A DNA stretch of 64,000 nt from Gnetum montanum. Its lineage: Eukaryota > Streptophyta > Gnetopsida > Gnetales > Gnetaceae. Under the pieces are notes generated by a model that saw nothing but the letters and a program-made list of their open reading frames with translations, ran no database searches and was not told where the DNA came from. Positions 11,712 to 21,682 of this stretch are shown in pieces. Numbering within the stretch: the stretch's first letter is position 1; each line of letters begins with the position of its first letter. The translations under genes were made by a program, and so were the position numbers. The stretch lies in the NCBI GenBank assembly GCA_015680685.1, contig MNCI01010504.1:257235-321234 (forward strand). The letters are read 5' to 3'.

Positions 11712-11839
11712 ATGGTGCTAAAACAAAGAGGAGGAAACATTAAGAGCCCCATAATCCAAAGGATAGATGATCACTCTAGGGAGTTATTAGAGGTTCGTAG
11801 GCCTATATCCATTCAGGCCCCATTTGTCATTACCCCAAG
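11712..11839 (+). CDS. antisense unit of B, exon-like block 1
   Basis: An ATG at 11712 opens a 42-codon frame that runs without stop to a donor-like AAG/GTAGGC at 11840. The first residues are MVLKQRGGNIKS; the block ends PFVITPR. It runs opposite to the gag-pol of B. The matching place in E (ATG at 35047 on the minus strand) begins ATGGTCAAACAAAGAGGG, alignable to ATGGTGCTAAAACAAAGAGGAGG here with one small gap, so the two starts are homologous. A 5' UTR of about 180 bp would follow the TATA-like box. I do not recognise the protein. I first read TGGTGCTAAAAC as a primer-binding site, but the match to E makes a gene start more likely. Confidence 0.45.
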
Positions 11840-12719
11840 GTAGGCAGTTATACCTATATTTGCCTTTGTTTTTTGTGATTTAGTTTTTTGCTGTTTTAGA
11901 TGTTGAGGCTATTTTTAAAGATCTATTCTAGTAGAGGGATTAAAATGGAATTTTGAAAAAAACCCATCTCCTATTTTGTCTGCTCCCATGAAAATCTATA
12001 GTTTTTTTATTACTTTAGCTTTTGCAATTTTTGATTTTGAAAATAGGGCTTGTTGTTTTGTGATTTTTATCTGAAAATCTTGGGGTATGGCCATTTTTTC
12101 AGATCTAGGTCTTAGGATTTGTTAAATTTAAATTTTAACAAAATCCTACCTTATTATTTTGATGTTTATTTATAATTATTTTAATGGTTTTGGCTATTTC
12201 AACCATTTTAATGGCTATATAAAATTTAGGCTTTGGGATTTTTGAAGTTTTACTATGAAAAAGCAAGCCAAGTTGTGTATTTTTTATTAGTAAAAAGTTA
12301 CATATTTATGAAATTAAAGGTTATGAAATTAATGATTGTTGTCTTATTTAATCTGGCTTTGCAATGAGGAAGTTATGACTATTTTTCTAATGTTGTGCAA
12401 GTTAGGTTATTTATGCTTCTTTTGTAATCTCATGTAGATTTGTGGAATTTTCATAAGAAAATGGCAAAGGTTTTTGCTATTTTCTAGTCATGGCTGCATA
12501 GGCTTTGGCTTCAGCTTTCCAATAGATGTGTTATCACTTTGATTGGATTTCAAATGAGTTTTTTATGAATTTTTTTGCTATGGTTATGTGAACCAAGGTA
12601 AATCTCATGGTTATAGTACATTACCCAATATAGAAGTGGTTGATATGCTTAATTTTTCTTTTTAAAGAAGAGTAAAAGCTTTTTCTATTTTAAATAAGTT
12701 TTTACTATGGCTTCATGGC

Positions 12720-12900
12720 TTTTTGCAATGTTATCATGCTTTTTCTAAATTTGTGCATAGTTTAGATGTTTTTTCCAAATTTATGCATGCTTTGCATAAT
12801 TTTAGATGCTTTTTCTAAACTTATGCTTGCTTTTTTCCAAATTCATGCATAATTTGGATGCCTTTTCTAAATTCAAGCATAATTTATACTAAGACATAGT
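12720..12900. repeat. short tandem repeat GCTTTTTCTAAATTYATGC
   Basis: Five or six imperfect copies of about 30-40 bp based on GATGCTTTTTCTAAATTTATGCATGC. Confidence 0.6.
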
Positions 12901-12950
12901 TTTGGCTATAAAGGCTATGAAATATGGCAACAATGCTTTTATGGTATGTT

Positions 12951-13345
12951 AATTTAGATAAACATCTAAGAGCTTTTTATAGAGGCTAATTTTACCTTTG
13001 ACTTAGGAAGTATTTTTCTAAATTTATTGAGGAATTCTAGTTGGTCATGATGCAAGGATATTCAAGGTTGTAATAATTTTTTCTTGTGAAATCACTTAGA
13101 CTAATTTAGATAAACACCTTCGAGCTTTTTATAGAGGCTAATTTCACCTTCAACTAAATGTTTTGTCTAAATTTGCTAAGTAACTCTAATAGGTTGTATT
13201 GTTTTTACTTTGATAGGTTGTAATAATGATTTTTGTGGAATATCTTAATCCAATTTAGATAAACACTTTAGAGATTTTTACAAAGGCTAATTTCACCTCT
13301 AAATTTGTAAAGAAATTCTAATTGGTCACAATGTTTTTGTTTTGA
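12951..13345. repeat. ~150-bp tandem repeat, about 2.6 copies
   Basis: Units start with AATTTAGATAAACA at about 12952, 13102 and 13253 and continue GCTTTTTATAGAGGCTAATTTYACCT, then TCTAAATTTRYTRAG and TTCTARTTGGTCA. Confidence 0.75.
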
Positions 13346-13397
13346 GTTATGGTTTTGGCTATGGGTTACTAACTAGCTATGTGTTGTTGCATTTTAG

Positions 13398-13490
13398 GCC
13401 TTAGGAAACATTGGTGGCCCCAATGGTGAGGGTGGGAATGACCCATCACTTCTTCCTCCAAATGCCACTCAGCAGCCTCCTTCAATTTAG
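13398..13490 (+). CDS. antisense unit of B, terminal exon-like block
   Basis: After an acceptor-like TTTTAG, a 30-codon frame reads ALGNIGGPNGEGGNDP... and stops at TAG 13488-13490. The Gly/Asn/Asp-rich ending resembles the last block of the E antisense unit (AGPSGIGDNDGNEDP before its stop at 30119). Both terminal blocks lie between the minisatellite on the protease side and the rest of the unit. Another frame here (13411-13617) is open longer but ends in hydrophobic sequence from T-rich DNA and looks incidental. Confidence 0.35.
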   Translation, partial: ALGNIGGPNGEGGNDPSLLPPNATQQPPSI

Positions 13491-13844
13491 CTTCTTGTTT
13501 ATTTTTTTTTGTTATTGTGTTGATGGTTATGGTTATCCAAGGCTATGTTATGGATGGTTATTATTTGGCATCATTACTACACATTATGGTTATTGCTATA
13601 TGTTATGGAAATTTTAATTTTAAATTTGAATATTTGGTTTTATTTTTTTGGCTATATGCATTTATAGTAGTAAATGTTGAAAACATGGCTATATTGACAT
13701 TTTGGTTGTAACATTAGATTGATGTGATAATAGGCTAAAAAAATGGAGATATAATAATGAAAGGAACATTTGCTAGTTTTAGGCTATTGTAGGCACAAGT
13801 TATATATGTTTTCAAGTTTAAAGCTATGATGGATCATAATGCAA
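13491..13844. other. AT-rich spacer, nothing recognised
   Basis: T-rich then A-rich sequence following the stop of the antisense unit. It could serve as its 3' UTR. Confidence 0.4.
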
Positions 13845-13965
13845 TTTTAATGTCTTAGAGGATGTGGTGCTAATTTAACGTCTTAGTGGACAAGAATGCT
13901 AGTTTAAAGTCATAGTGGATCATAGTGCTAGTTTTAGGCCTTAGCAGGCCATGTTTAAAACATAC
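13845..13965 (-). repeat. minisatellite, proximal copy in element B
   Basis: Four units on the plus strand: TTTTAATGTCTTAGAGGATGTGG, TTTAACGTCTTAGTGGACAAG, TTTAAAGTCATAGTGGATCATAG and TTTTAGGCCTTAGCAGGCCATG, about 32 bp apart. In B orientation this is the same CATGGCCTGCTAAGGCCTAAAACTAG unit as elsewhere. It brackets the antisense unit on the protease side. Confidence 0.8.
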
Positions 13966-14109
13966 GTAACAATAAAGAAAGGTTGTAGCAAATGGGTAAC
14001 AATGAAAATAAATTTATAGCTACATGCATAAAATAACAAAGATATAATAAATTGGAAAAGAAAAAATAAGGCTATTGGGCCATTACTACATATGGTCATA
14101 GAGGCATGG
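13966..14109. other. spacer before protease tail of B, no gene seen
   Basis: A-rich sequence between the minisatellite and the coding tail of the protease region. Confidence 0.4.
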
Positions 14110-14406
14110 AAAGGTTAGTTAAACTTCACTTATGCATATTCTTCCTAATATTTGCAAAATTAGCGAGTGAGTAAGGATTATTCTACATAAGCTTGTATTC
14201 GCCATCTCCTTTGCTTATGATGTTAAAAGGGAGTTCATCTCATAACATATTACATTGCTTCTTGTTGTCATTGTTGGTTGTCTTGGGTTTTTGCTCTTCA
14301 TGGCTAGGAACTTCTTCTTGAAGCTCCACTTCGGAACCCTATTCCATGCCCACATTGTTCATAGCTAGGGGAGCTACATTATCACCATGAATGATGATTT
14401 TACCTC
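14110..14406 (-). pseudogene. tail of protease region, element B
   Basis: The minus-strand frame begins KIIIHGDNVAPLAMNNVGME right at the D insertion point and matches the segment after the protease in E (VVIHGDEVTP.ALNNVGMDQ). It continues through an acidic, Gln/Lys-rich stretch (LQEEVPSHEEQKPKTTNN) to about 14130. Three stops (TAG, TGA, TAG) interrupt it. With 21683-22000 it forms one frame once D and one copy of its target duplication are removed. Confidence 0.8.
14402..14406. repeat. target-site duplication of D, left copy
   Basis: ACCTC, against AACTC at 21678-21682. Four of five bases agree. The duplication lies inside the coding frame of B. Confidence 0.7.
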
Positions 14407-15239
14407 TGATGAGTGGCGAGGTACCCCTACACTCAACCATATGAAATGAGCGTAGCACGCGCGATCCGGTCGAACTCCGCAGACTAAATGTCTAAACATC
14501 ACAAGGAACACTTGGGGTTAATCATTCATTGTCTTCCCAAACTTGTTGTTGTCACGGTGTATGGTTAAGTAAGTCCAAGATATATGATTTTTTTGGTATT
14601 TTACAGTTTATCTCCTATGCTAAACAGTGAAGGGTTGAGAAACTAAAACTAACTCTAACTACAACACTAAGTCCTAGCGTTAGCATCTGTTCCCACTTGC
14701 CATACACACCCTGAACTATGCAACTGTGGCTACCAAATGCTAATCATTACTGGGATCACCACACATAACGCACATGCTTGAAGCGGTCGTATTGAGGCAC
14801 TTAACTAACCTAAGTGTGACAAGCAGCCGATTCCTTGACTAGCAGTACACATCTGTAGATGCTCGTAATCAAGTCGTACTTGTCCCACGTTCTAGGAGAA
14901 AAGGGTGAGAGAATCTACTCACGATGAGTAGCCGATTCCTTGGCTAGCCGTACACATTCATCAACACTCGTGACCAAGTCGTACTCATGCCATGTTACTA
15001 GGAAAGCAGTAAATAACATTAATTAAACCTATCCATGCACTGCAAGGTTTATCCACAAAGCTCGTCTTTATTGCCGTACACAACTTGCGTTCAGGTACAA
15101 AGCTACTCGAATAAAGAACCGTTCACTTGGGGGACTCCTACTGTGGGCACATGGAAAATATTCTATCTCTGGGGTGATCAATCTGCCAAAGCTTCGCTAC
15201 TTTACGCCTAGGATGTGGAATGAGGGGAGTGCTGCCTCT

Positions 15240-15247
15240 TATTTATA
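15240..15247 (-). promoter_or_regulatory. TATA box, left LTR of D
   Basis: Minus-strand TATAAATA in AATCTATAAATAAGAGGC. The equivalent box in the right LTR is at 21517-21524. Confidence 0.65.
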
Positions 15248-15260
15248 GATTTGGTAGCAG

Positions 15261-15300
15261 ACTGCGATATCGCGTACACGATATCGCGTATGTGATATCA
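15261..15300. repeat. GATATC palindrome cluster, left LTR of D
   Basis: Three copies: TGCGATATCGCG, ACGATATCGCG and GTGATATCAC, just upstream of the TATA box in D orientation. Confidence 0.8.
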
Positions 15301-15326
15301 CGGCCTATGCAATTCGCGTCTCATCA

Positions 15327-17295
15327 TACCCCCATGAATGAATGAAAACTCGTCCTTGAGTTCCTTACAATAATATAAGGTAGGTATGGGATTATTGAGG
15401 GAAATGAAACTAATGGAATGACATGTGAATGGTTCATTATTACAAGACTTGACAAGACTGGTGTTCATGACAACAAGGGTGAACACCTTTTTACAATGAC
15501 ATCAGGCCACATTTGGTAGCTGAGAGGAAAGAGGAGAGAGAAAAGAAGAGAAGAAGAGAGAAGAGTCTTGCTGCTGCCAATGCCTAGATTACGCCTTCTG
15601 TTGTCCATCCGTAAGTGCATCATCAATCTTGCTCCTTGCATAGCTGCTTCAGTGATGCTCCATTCCAAGTGTTTGCTCCAGATCTGGTTCGTTGTTGTAT
15701 GATTGCCATCTGCACACACAACACAATCATATATTAGCAAGGGTAATTGAATCATTAAGTAAATAATACCTTGCTTCGGTGTAAGTCCATTGGCTAGGTT
15801 CTAGTATGGCTGATATGGATCCCGGAATATGTAGATGATGACTACTGAAGGTGTAGGGGTAGGAAGAGAAACGAAAAAATTCAGGGCTTAGGAGAAAAAT
15901 CGAAAAATCAAGCCCTGTACCCCCATGACTAATCGCAAACCTCCAGTAGCGTTAGAATGGAGAAAGAAAAGGAGTAAGAAAGATAGAGAAAAAGGGACAA
16001 CGATGGCATTAGTGAAGTGGATGTCAGGATGGAAATGAACAAAATAATACTTAATTGCAAAATGTTAAGGAAAAGAATTTAACTAATGTTCCAAATAGGT
16101 ATGTCAGTGGGTCCTCCCCAAAGTAGGCTCATGCCCTTAATGCCTTGACAAACCCACATTCAAAGAGTCCGTAGGCTCTAGGAATGTCCTTTGGAACAAG
16201 AGTTAAAGTCTTAACTAGAAGAATTTACTGAAAATAAAACAAGGCATCAACCAAAATATACCCTAATGATACAAATGGCAATGAGGTGAACAATGGAGAG
16301 AAGGATGGAAAGAAGAGGATGGAATGGAATCCCAAGGACAAGGTGGTGTACAGCCCCTTGTGTGTTACATGATTAATGCAACTTGGCAGATCTCATTCCA
16401 ACTCCGGCTCAAACCAACCACTTCCGGTGACTTCGCATCAATGCATTTGGCTAACCCATCCAATTGGATAACGAGGATGCATCTTTGAAGAGCCACCACC
16501 ATTCCGAAAAAACAAAGGAGAGAATGGGAAGCGAGCAGGGCCTTAGTTAGAGGGAACACTTTGGTTCCATAACCAGTGCTTGGAGCCCAAATTTTATTTT
16601 GTCTAAGGGGTGTGCTTTGAATCCTCACTTTTTCTTCTTTTTTTTTGTGTTTTGTGTTTTTATGCGTGGGGACCACACCATGCAAAGACTTCTTTATTTT
16701 TATTGTCTCAGCTTTCGATTATTGGGTAACATCGGAACGGTAAGAAAAATCAAGAAGAAAAAAACCAAGCACCCAAGTGAATGACCAACACAAAAGCATC
16801 AAGTTCCTTTGAAGTCACACCCTGTGCAATCCTTGAGTCCTTCCTTGGTTTGAGAAATACCCAGTCACCAATTCGTTAAAGTTCTTATTCGAAGGAAATT
16901 GTACATTTCCAAGCCAAGAGAAACCATAGACTTGATGGATGGATGGATGAGTGATCTCATTGCCTACCATATCAAAAGAAACATACCTTAGTATCAACAA
17001 TGTAACTTAAAGGTAAAAACCAAACATTAGCAATTAATGAAAAACAGTTCATCCCATTGGCCCGAACACTTATTGGGTGACGAACTTACATGGTGGATGA
17101 CACACACACACACACACACAAAATAGAAAAGTATAATAATATTGTAAAACAAAAATAGAAAAATTTAAAGAAAGTTGTAAAAAAGAAATTAGAAAGGTTA
17201 AAGAAATTTGTAAAACAAAAATGTGTAAAACAAAAACGTTGGAAAACAAAAATGTGTAAAACAAAAACTGAAAAAGAACTGAGGGTCCCATATGG
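15327..17295 (-). other. 3' region of element D
   Basis: Short frames on the minus strand (16815-17000, 16365-16685) keep fragments collinear with the post-integrase region of F, for example NELVTGYFSNQGR near 16860-16900 against NELVTLVLFKLGK in F. A Ser-rich and acidic purine tract lies near 15530-15570. No protein family recognised. At 17100-17280 it is AC- and A-rich low-complexity sequence. Confidence 0.5.
17100..17120. repeat. CA microsatellite
   Basis: About ten AC/CA dinucleotides, followed by GTAAAACAAAAA-rich short repeats to about 17270. Confidence 0.9.
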
Positions 17296-17964
17296 TTAGC
17301 ATAGGTGGCCATCTCCCCCATGACTGAGTTGTAAGGGAGAGATCCGAAATAGTGAGCACCTATTTGAATTTCTGAGAAGTGCCCAACTTCTCCCGATTGA
17401 TGATATTAAGTTGAGGGGTGGAAATTGGCGATGTTCACATTCCAATGAGTCTATGTCATGGTTGTTAGCATGAGTTTCCTCAGTTCGTTCCATGCATATT
17501 TTTTTGCTCCTACGAGGAGCTATCAACCACGGGGTGTCTACTACTTCTTGTGTGGTTGCTACATATAGGTATCTTTGTTGCAGAGTTTCTTGGGCACACC
17601 TGTTACATGGAGACATTTCCTCCATGTCATCACNNNNNNNNNNNNNNNNNNNNNNNNNNNNNNNNNNNNNNNNNNNNNNNNNNNNNNNNNNNNNNNNNNN
17701 NNNNNNNNNNGGGAAGTCCCCTTCGTTGTTGTTCACTTCGATCACTAGAAAGTCAGCTGGGTAGGACCAACCACACACAGTGGTAATAACATCATCCACC
17801 ACTCCTAAGGGAATGGTGATGGACTGGTCTGCTAGCTCTAGTTGGATGTTGCTCTTCTTAAGTTGTGGTAGGTTCCAGGCATGATACATCTTTTGCGAAA
17901 TTAAGTTGACTCTGGAACCTGATTCAAGAAGAGCCCGATGTGGTGCATTTCTAGCGATCTGCAA
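17296..17964 (-). pseudogene. aspartic protease region, element D
   Basis: Minus-strand frame with LLESGSRVNLISQKMY near its start (about residues 12-27). In F the same place reads LDSGSRVNLI, so in D the catalytic Asp is Glu. The ADQSITIPLG and VCGWSYPADFLVIEV segments follow and match F and G. The C-terminal half is covered by the sequencing gap. After the gap a short acidic and Cys-containing stretch (CNRCAQETLQQRYLY) matches G (CRQCAHEANIERCLY). Near residue 190 the text jumps to the post-integrase segment, marking the deletion point. The frame itself has no stop. Confidence 0.75.
17634..17710. other. assembly gap (77 N)
   Basis: Run of N inside the protease region of D. The true length is unknown. 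Confidence 0.99.
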
Positions 17965-18179
17965 ATAAATAAAGGGACTCCCAGGGTCAGTTAGTTTCCT
18001 AGGAAGGTGGCCTACCTTGATCTAGTCAGTTACAGTATGTGTTAACATAACCGTACACGTTACGTCCTTTTGGACTGAAGGATTCTTTGAAGCGTTAGTA
18101 GTTAGAGGCCTATACATGTACCCATCCGCTTGTTGTTGCGAGAGTTTGTCTAGGCTCCTACTTCTGAAAAAAGGTCTCT

Positions 18180-20584
18180 TCTTTGTACAGTTGTCGCCAG
18201 AACTACCCAGTTGGTTATTTACACGCTAAATATTTACAGCTCTCGCGGTGTTATGTTGCTGCGGTTGGGTAGGCAATTCCCCTTGCATTGTTGGAACAAG
18301 TTGTATGGGAACTACCGGAGGAAGAGGTGCAGGTGGAGTTAGAGGATGGACTGAATGTGAGATGTCTCCCGGATGAGAAGGAGTCCTTCTAAAGTACTCC
18401 CAAGCTTGGTAGTGACATTGGGGACTAGTGTGACCCATAGATTCACCTAGAGAAACTGGCTGCTGGACATAATAACCGTAAGGATCAGGCTACCGGAAGG
18501 GTATTGATGTGTTTTTGGTGGCATCCCCCATGACTGTGGGTATTGCCACTACTGGTATTGTCCAATGGGCTGTGGAGGCATTCCACTTGGATAATATGTC
18601 AAGGGTTGGTGGAACTGCCTTGGGTTACCTTGTGGGTAAGGTAACCTTCGGGGTGTTTGCCGTTGATTAAGTCTTGGATTTAGTGCATACACCTCAGACT
18701 CCTGCAGATGTGAGATAATTGGACAACATCCCTTAGGATGGTCATAGTAGTATATCTCACATCCACTATCATTTTTAAATTAGAATTTACAGCCTCATCA
18801 AAGATAAGAATTTTCCCCTTACCTTTGTTATGTGCAGGGCTTAAGTTTCTCCGCTTGGTTTTGCCTTTGTCACTACCTAGTTCTACGTTAGACTCTTCTA
18901 CGATTTTCAAGACTATTTCTATTCTTAAGTCTAAGGAATCCCACATTTGGTCTACCTTATCCGATACCTCAGTTGTTAACTTTTGGATCGGCATGGTTTT
19001 CTGATTCACCAACTCTTCGAGTGGTGACTCATCCTCCTCATCACAGAATTTCACTCCCTTCTTGCAAAGGGGGGGATCGTAGTTGTATTCTTCCACACTT
19101 TCCCTCTTACGTAGCTCACCCTCTTCTTGCGCTACTTGTTCCAACAAACTTTCAACTTCATGGACTCTCAGTTGGGAAAGTCTCCCTTGGGCATAAGTCC
19201 CAAGAGTTCTTCTCATTTCATTCTGTAGCCCATCCACGATGTGGCGAAGTTGATCCCGTTTAGTGTAACCATGGCCCGGGCAATGATGTAGTAGTGTATA
19301 GTAATGGGCAATGGTAGCATCCAAGGGTTCATAAGCACCTTGTTTCCAGCCTTGGATCTGCTTTCACAAATTGGACACTTTGGAGTACATTTTATATTTT
19401 TTCTTGAACAATTCAGGCATCGTACTCCACCTCCTGATGGTTTCCGGTTCTAAGGATCGGTACCAGCTCTCTGCTTCTTTGATAAGTGTCCTTGGGAAAA
19501 ACTTGAGTTTCTGCCACTCATTATCTATGTTCTGCAAGGCACAGGCATCATGGAATTCCTATAAATGATGTTGAGGATTAGCGTTGTATCCCCCTTCAAA
19601 ATGTGGGATATTATTTATGTCCAAACACTTGATCTTACTATCTTTTAAGTGCCTTGTGGGGATCCTAACTACCTCTGTGATATCGAGCATGCTTCGGGTT
19701 GTGAGTAAGGGTTCGTCAAGATCATATCTTTCACAATGTTTGTGATGTCTTCGTGGTGGTTCCCTACTCTCCCTACATCCTTGCCCTTGTCCTAACTCCT
19801 TTCGACCTTCCTGTCGAGGTCTTTCATCCTTTTTACTTTTATTCTCCCCGTTATGTTCATGGTGGTTGTGGCCAGATGTGGAAGGAGAGTGTGAATGGTG
19901 AGATGAAGGAGAAGAGGAAGGGGATCCATCACCATGGTGATGTTTCTTACCTTCTCTTCAGCTACTTCGGCCCCAATCATTGTAACGATCTAAGTGTCCG
20001 TCCTTAGTGTGAGTGGTTGTTCCTACTATGAATAGTTGGTGCTCACGGGGATCAGAGCCTGTAGCATGTATAGTTGATTGAAGGCCCTGATGCCTAACCT
20101 CTTCACCATTGTGAGGAGGAGGAACATCATTTTCTAAGAAACCCATTGTGAGGGGTTCCTCATCTCCTATTTCACTAAGGACATGGGGGACCTTGCCCTT
20201 CAATAATGAATGTTGGCTTTCCTGCCTTTCGTGCCGAATACGTTGGGCATTTGTGGGATGATAATCCCTTGTGTCAAAGTTATCCAGAACGTATTTTGCA
20301 AATAGCTCTTGCATGCCCATCTGTGCTAAGGCACGGAAAAGCATGTTAGGGACTGATCAATCCAGGGGTAACACAATGTTACCTTGCAGATCTCTCCACC
20401 ATAGTTGTTTGTCTTGATGGAGAATAAAAGTAAAATCCGGTACATACTCATCAGGATGAGTATATGTCACCTTAGATTGTTTAGGACATGGTTGGCCTAG
20501 GTTATAGGTATGATGCTGATTGTCTTCTGTATTATCCTTAGGTGAGATGATTGTGTGAGAAGAAGCCATTCTAATGGTGTGCAA
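18180..20584 (-). pseudogene. gag, element D (Athila-like)
   Basis: Collinear minus-strand frames: N-terminal block (MASSHTIISPKD at 20569, then PDFTFILHQDKQLWWRDL), then MLFRALAQMGMQELFAKYV (20344), a basic/His-Ser-rich stretch near 19880-19960, the gag core (HEFHDACALQN-type block and WYRSLEPETIRRW near 19430-19560), a Glu-rich block near 19050-19180 (AQEEGELRKRESVEEY) and a degraded zinc knuckle (CEIYYYDHPKGC near 18715-18750; F has CNIC.YEHPKGC). A Pro/Gln/Tyr-rich tail follows to about 18180. Breaks are few: a stop at about 20345-20356 and frame changes near 19960, 19330 and 18680. Gag packages the RNA in virus-like particles. Confidence 0.8.
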
Positions 20585-20690
20585 TTCACTGTTATTTGTG
20601 TTCTTAATTAACCGATTAACCCAAAGGTTCGTTGAGGCTCACAATGATGTGAATGATTCCTAATGTTCTAAATGGCGTAAAAACACTTAG

Positions 20691-20708
20691 TCCCTGGCAA
20701 CGGCGCCA
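20691..20708 (-). other. primer-binding site, element D
   Basis: Minus strand TGGCGCCGTTGCCAGGGA, one base from the LTR end. This is the standard tRNA-complementary site of Athila-type and several other plant Ty3/gypsy elements. It fixes the orientation of D. Confidence 0.9.
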
Positions 20709-21516
20709 ATGATGAGTGGCGAGGTATCCCTACACTCAACCATATGAAATGAGCGTAGCACAAGCAATCCGGTTGAACTCCACATACTAAATGCCACAAG
20801 GAAGACTTGGGGTTAATCGTTTGTTGTCTTCCTAGACTTACTTGTTGTTGTCACGGTGTATGGTTAAGTAAGTCTGATGTATATGATTTTTTTGCTATTT
20901 TACAGTTTATCTCCTATGCTAAATGGTGAAGGGTTGAGAAACTAAAACTAACTCTAACTACAATACTAAGTCCTAGCGTCAGCATCCGTTCCCACTTGCC
21001 GTACACACCTTGAACTATGCAACTGTGGCTACCAAACGCTAATCGTTACTGGGATCACCACACGTAATGCTCTTGCTCGAAGTAGTCGTATTGAGACGCT
21101 TAACTAACCTAAGTGTGACAAGCAGCCAATTCCTTGACTAGCCATACACATCCGTAGATGCTCGTAATCAAGTCGTACTTGTCCCACGTTCTAGGAGGAA
21201 AGGGTGAGAGAATCTACTCGCGATGAGTAGCCGATTCCTTGGCTAGCCATACACGTTCATCAATGCTCGTAACCAAGTCGTACTCATGCCATGTTACTAG
21301 GAAAGTAGTAAATAACATTAATTAAAACTATCCATGCATTGCAAGGTTTATCCACAAAGCTCTTCTTTATTGCCGTACACAACTTGCGTTCAGGTACAAA
21401 GCTACTCGAATAAAGAACTGTTCACTTGGGGGACTCCTACTGCGAGCACATGGAACAATCCGCTAGAGCTTCGCTACTTTACACCTAGGATGTGGAATGA
21501 GGGGAGTGCCGCCTCT

Positions 21517-21524
21517 TATTTATA
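21517..21524 (-). promoter_or_regulatory. TATA box, right LTR of D
   Basis: Minus-strand TATAAATA, same context as in the left LTR. This would drive the D transcript toward lower coordinates. Confidence 0.7.
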
Positions 21525-21540
21525 GATTTGGTGATGGATT

Positions 21541-21655
21541 GTGATATCATAGGAAACGATGCGATATCGCAGGAAACGACGCGATATCGCGTACGTGATA
21601 TCGTAGGGGATGCGATATCGTGGCGGATGCAATATCACGTATGCGATATCGCGGC
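21541..21655. repeat. GATATC palindrome cluster, right LTR of D
   Basis: Seven units of 12-20 bp: GTGATATCAT, GCGATATCGCAGGAAACG, GCGATATCGCGTAC, GTGATATCGTAGGG, GCGATATCGTGG, GCAATATCAC, GCGATATCGCGG. The unit is self-complementary and rich in CpG. Confidence 0.85.
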
Positions 21656-21677
21656 CTATGCAATTCGTGTCTCATCA

Positions 21678-21682
21678 AACTC
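21678..21682. repeat. target-site duplication of D, right copy
   Basis: AACTC, partner of ACCTC at 14402-14406. Confidence 0.7.

Larger units (their letters stand above)
11840..13397 (+). other. T-rich intron-like region of the antisense unit in B
   Basis: Starts with GTAGGC and ends with TTGTTGCATTTTAG, and is strongly T-rich throughout, as plant introns are. It has no long open frame. Two tandem repeats lie inside: short units around GATGCTTTTTCTAAATTTATGCAT (about 12720-12900) and three units of about 150 bp (12951-13345). The reading phase of the flanking exon-like blocks does not match across it, so either an exon was missed or an indel has broken it. Confidence 0.4.
14407..15326 (-). 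repeat. left LTR of element D (3' LTR)
   Basis: 920 bp, starting TGATGAGTGGCGAGG and ending GCGTCTCATCA on the plus strand. It is collinear with the right LTR. A purine run (minus strand ATGGGGGTA) borders it at 15327-15335, as a polypurine tract should. It has three GATATC palindromes where the right LTR has about seven. Confidence 0.95.
14407..21677 (-). mobile_element. Athila-like non-autonomous element D, complete with both LTRs
   Basis: A 7.27-kb minus-strand element. Both LTRs start (plus strand) TGATGAG and end CTCATCA. The primer site next to the right LTR is TGGCGCCGTTGCCAGGGA. Internal content is gag (18180-20584), protease (17296-17964) and a 3' region; RT, RNase H and integrase are missing. 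The sequence after the protease jumps to text that in element F lies after integrase (LQLSHGGDGHLC here, FQLSHGGDSHPC in F near 59005-59040). D is therefore a large-deletion derivative that needed pol from another copy. LTRs differ moderately by eye, mostly by transitions. Insertion is in the protease region of B. Confidence 0.9.
20710..21677 (-). repeat. right LTR of element D (5' LTR)
   Basis: 968 bp, TGATGAGTGGCGAGG to TGTCTCATCA. It is longer than the left LTR by about 48 bp, mostly from extra GATATC units. Confidence 0.95.

Noticed and set aside
13411-13711. 68- and 64-codon plus-strand frames
   Set aside because: Hydrophobic products of T-rich DNA; the short frame ending at 13490 fits the antisense unit better.
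7160-13840. A separate plus-strand LTR element with a 4-kb LTR ending at 11710 and primer site TGGTGCTAAAAC
   Set aside because: The supposed primer site aligns with the start region of the antisense unit in E, and minisatellites on both sides place the whole region inside the protease-RT interval of B.
17492-17786. Plus-strand frames across the N gap
   Set aside because: They run opposite to the protease of D and are its shadow.
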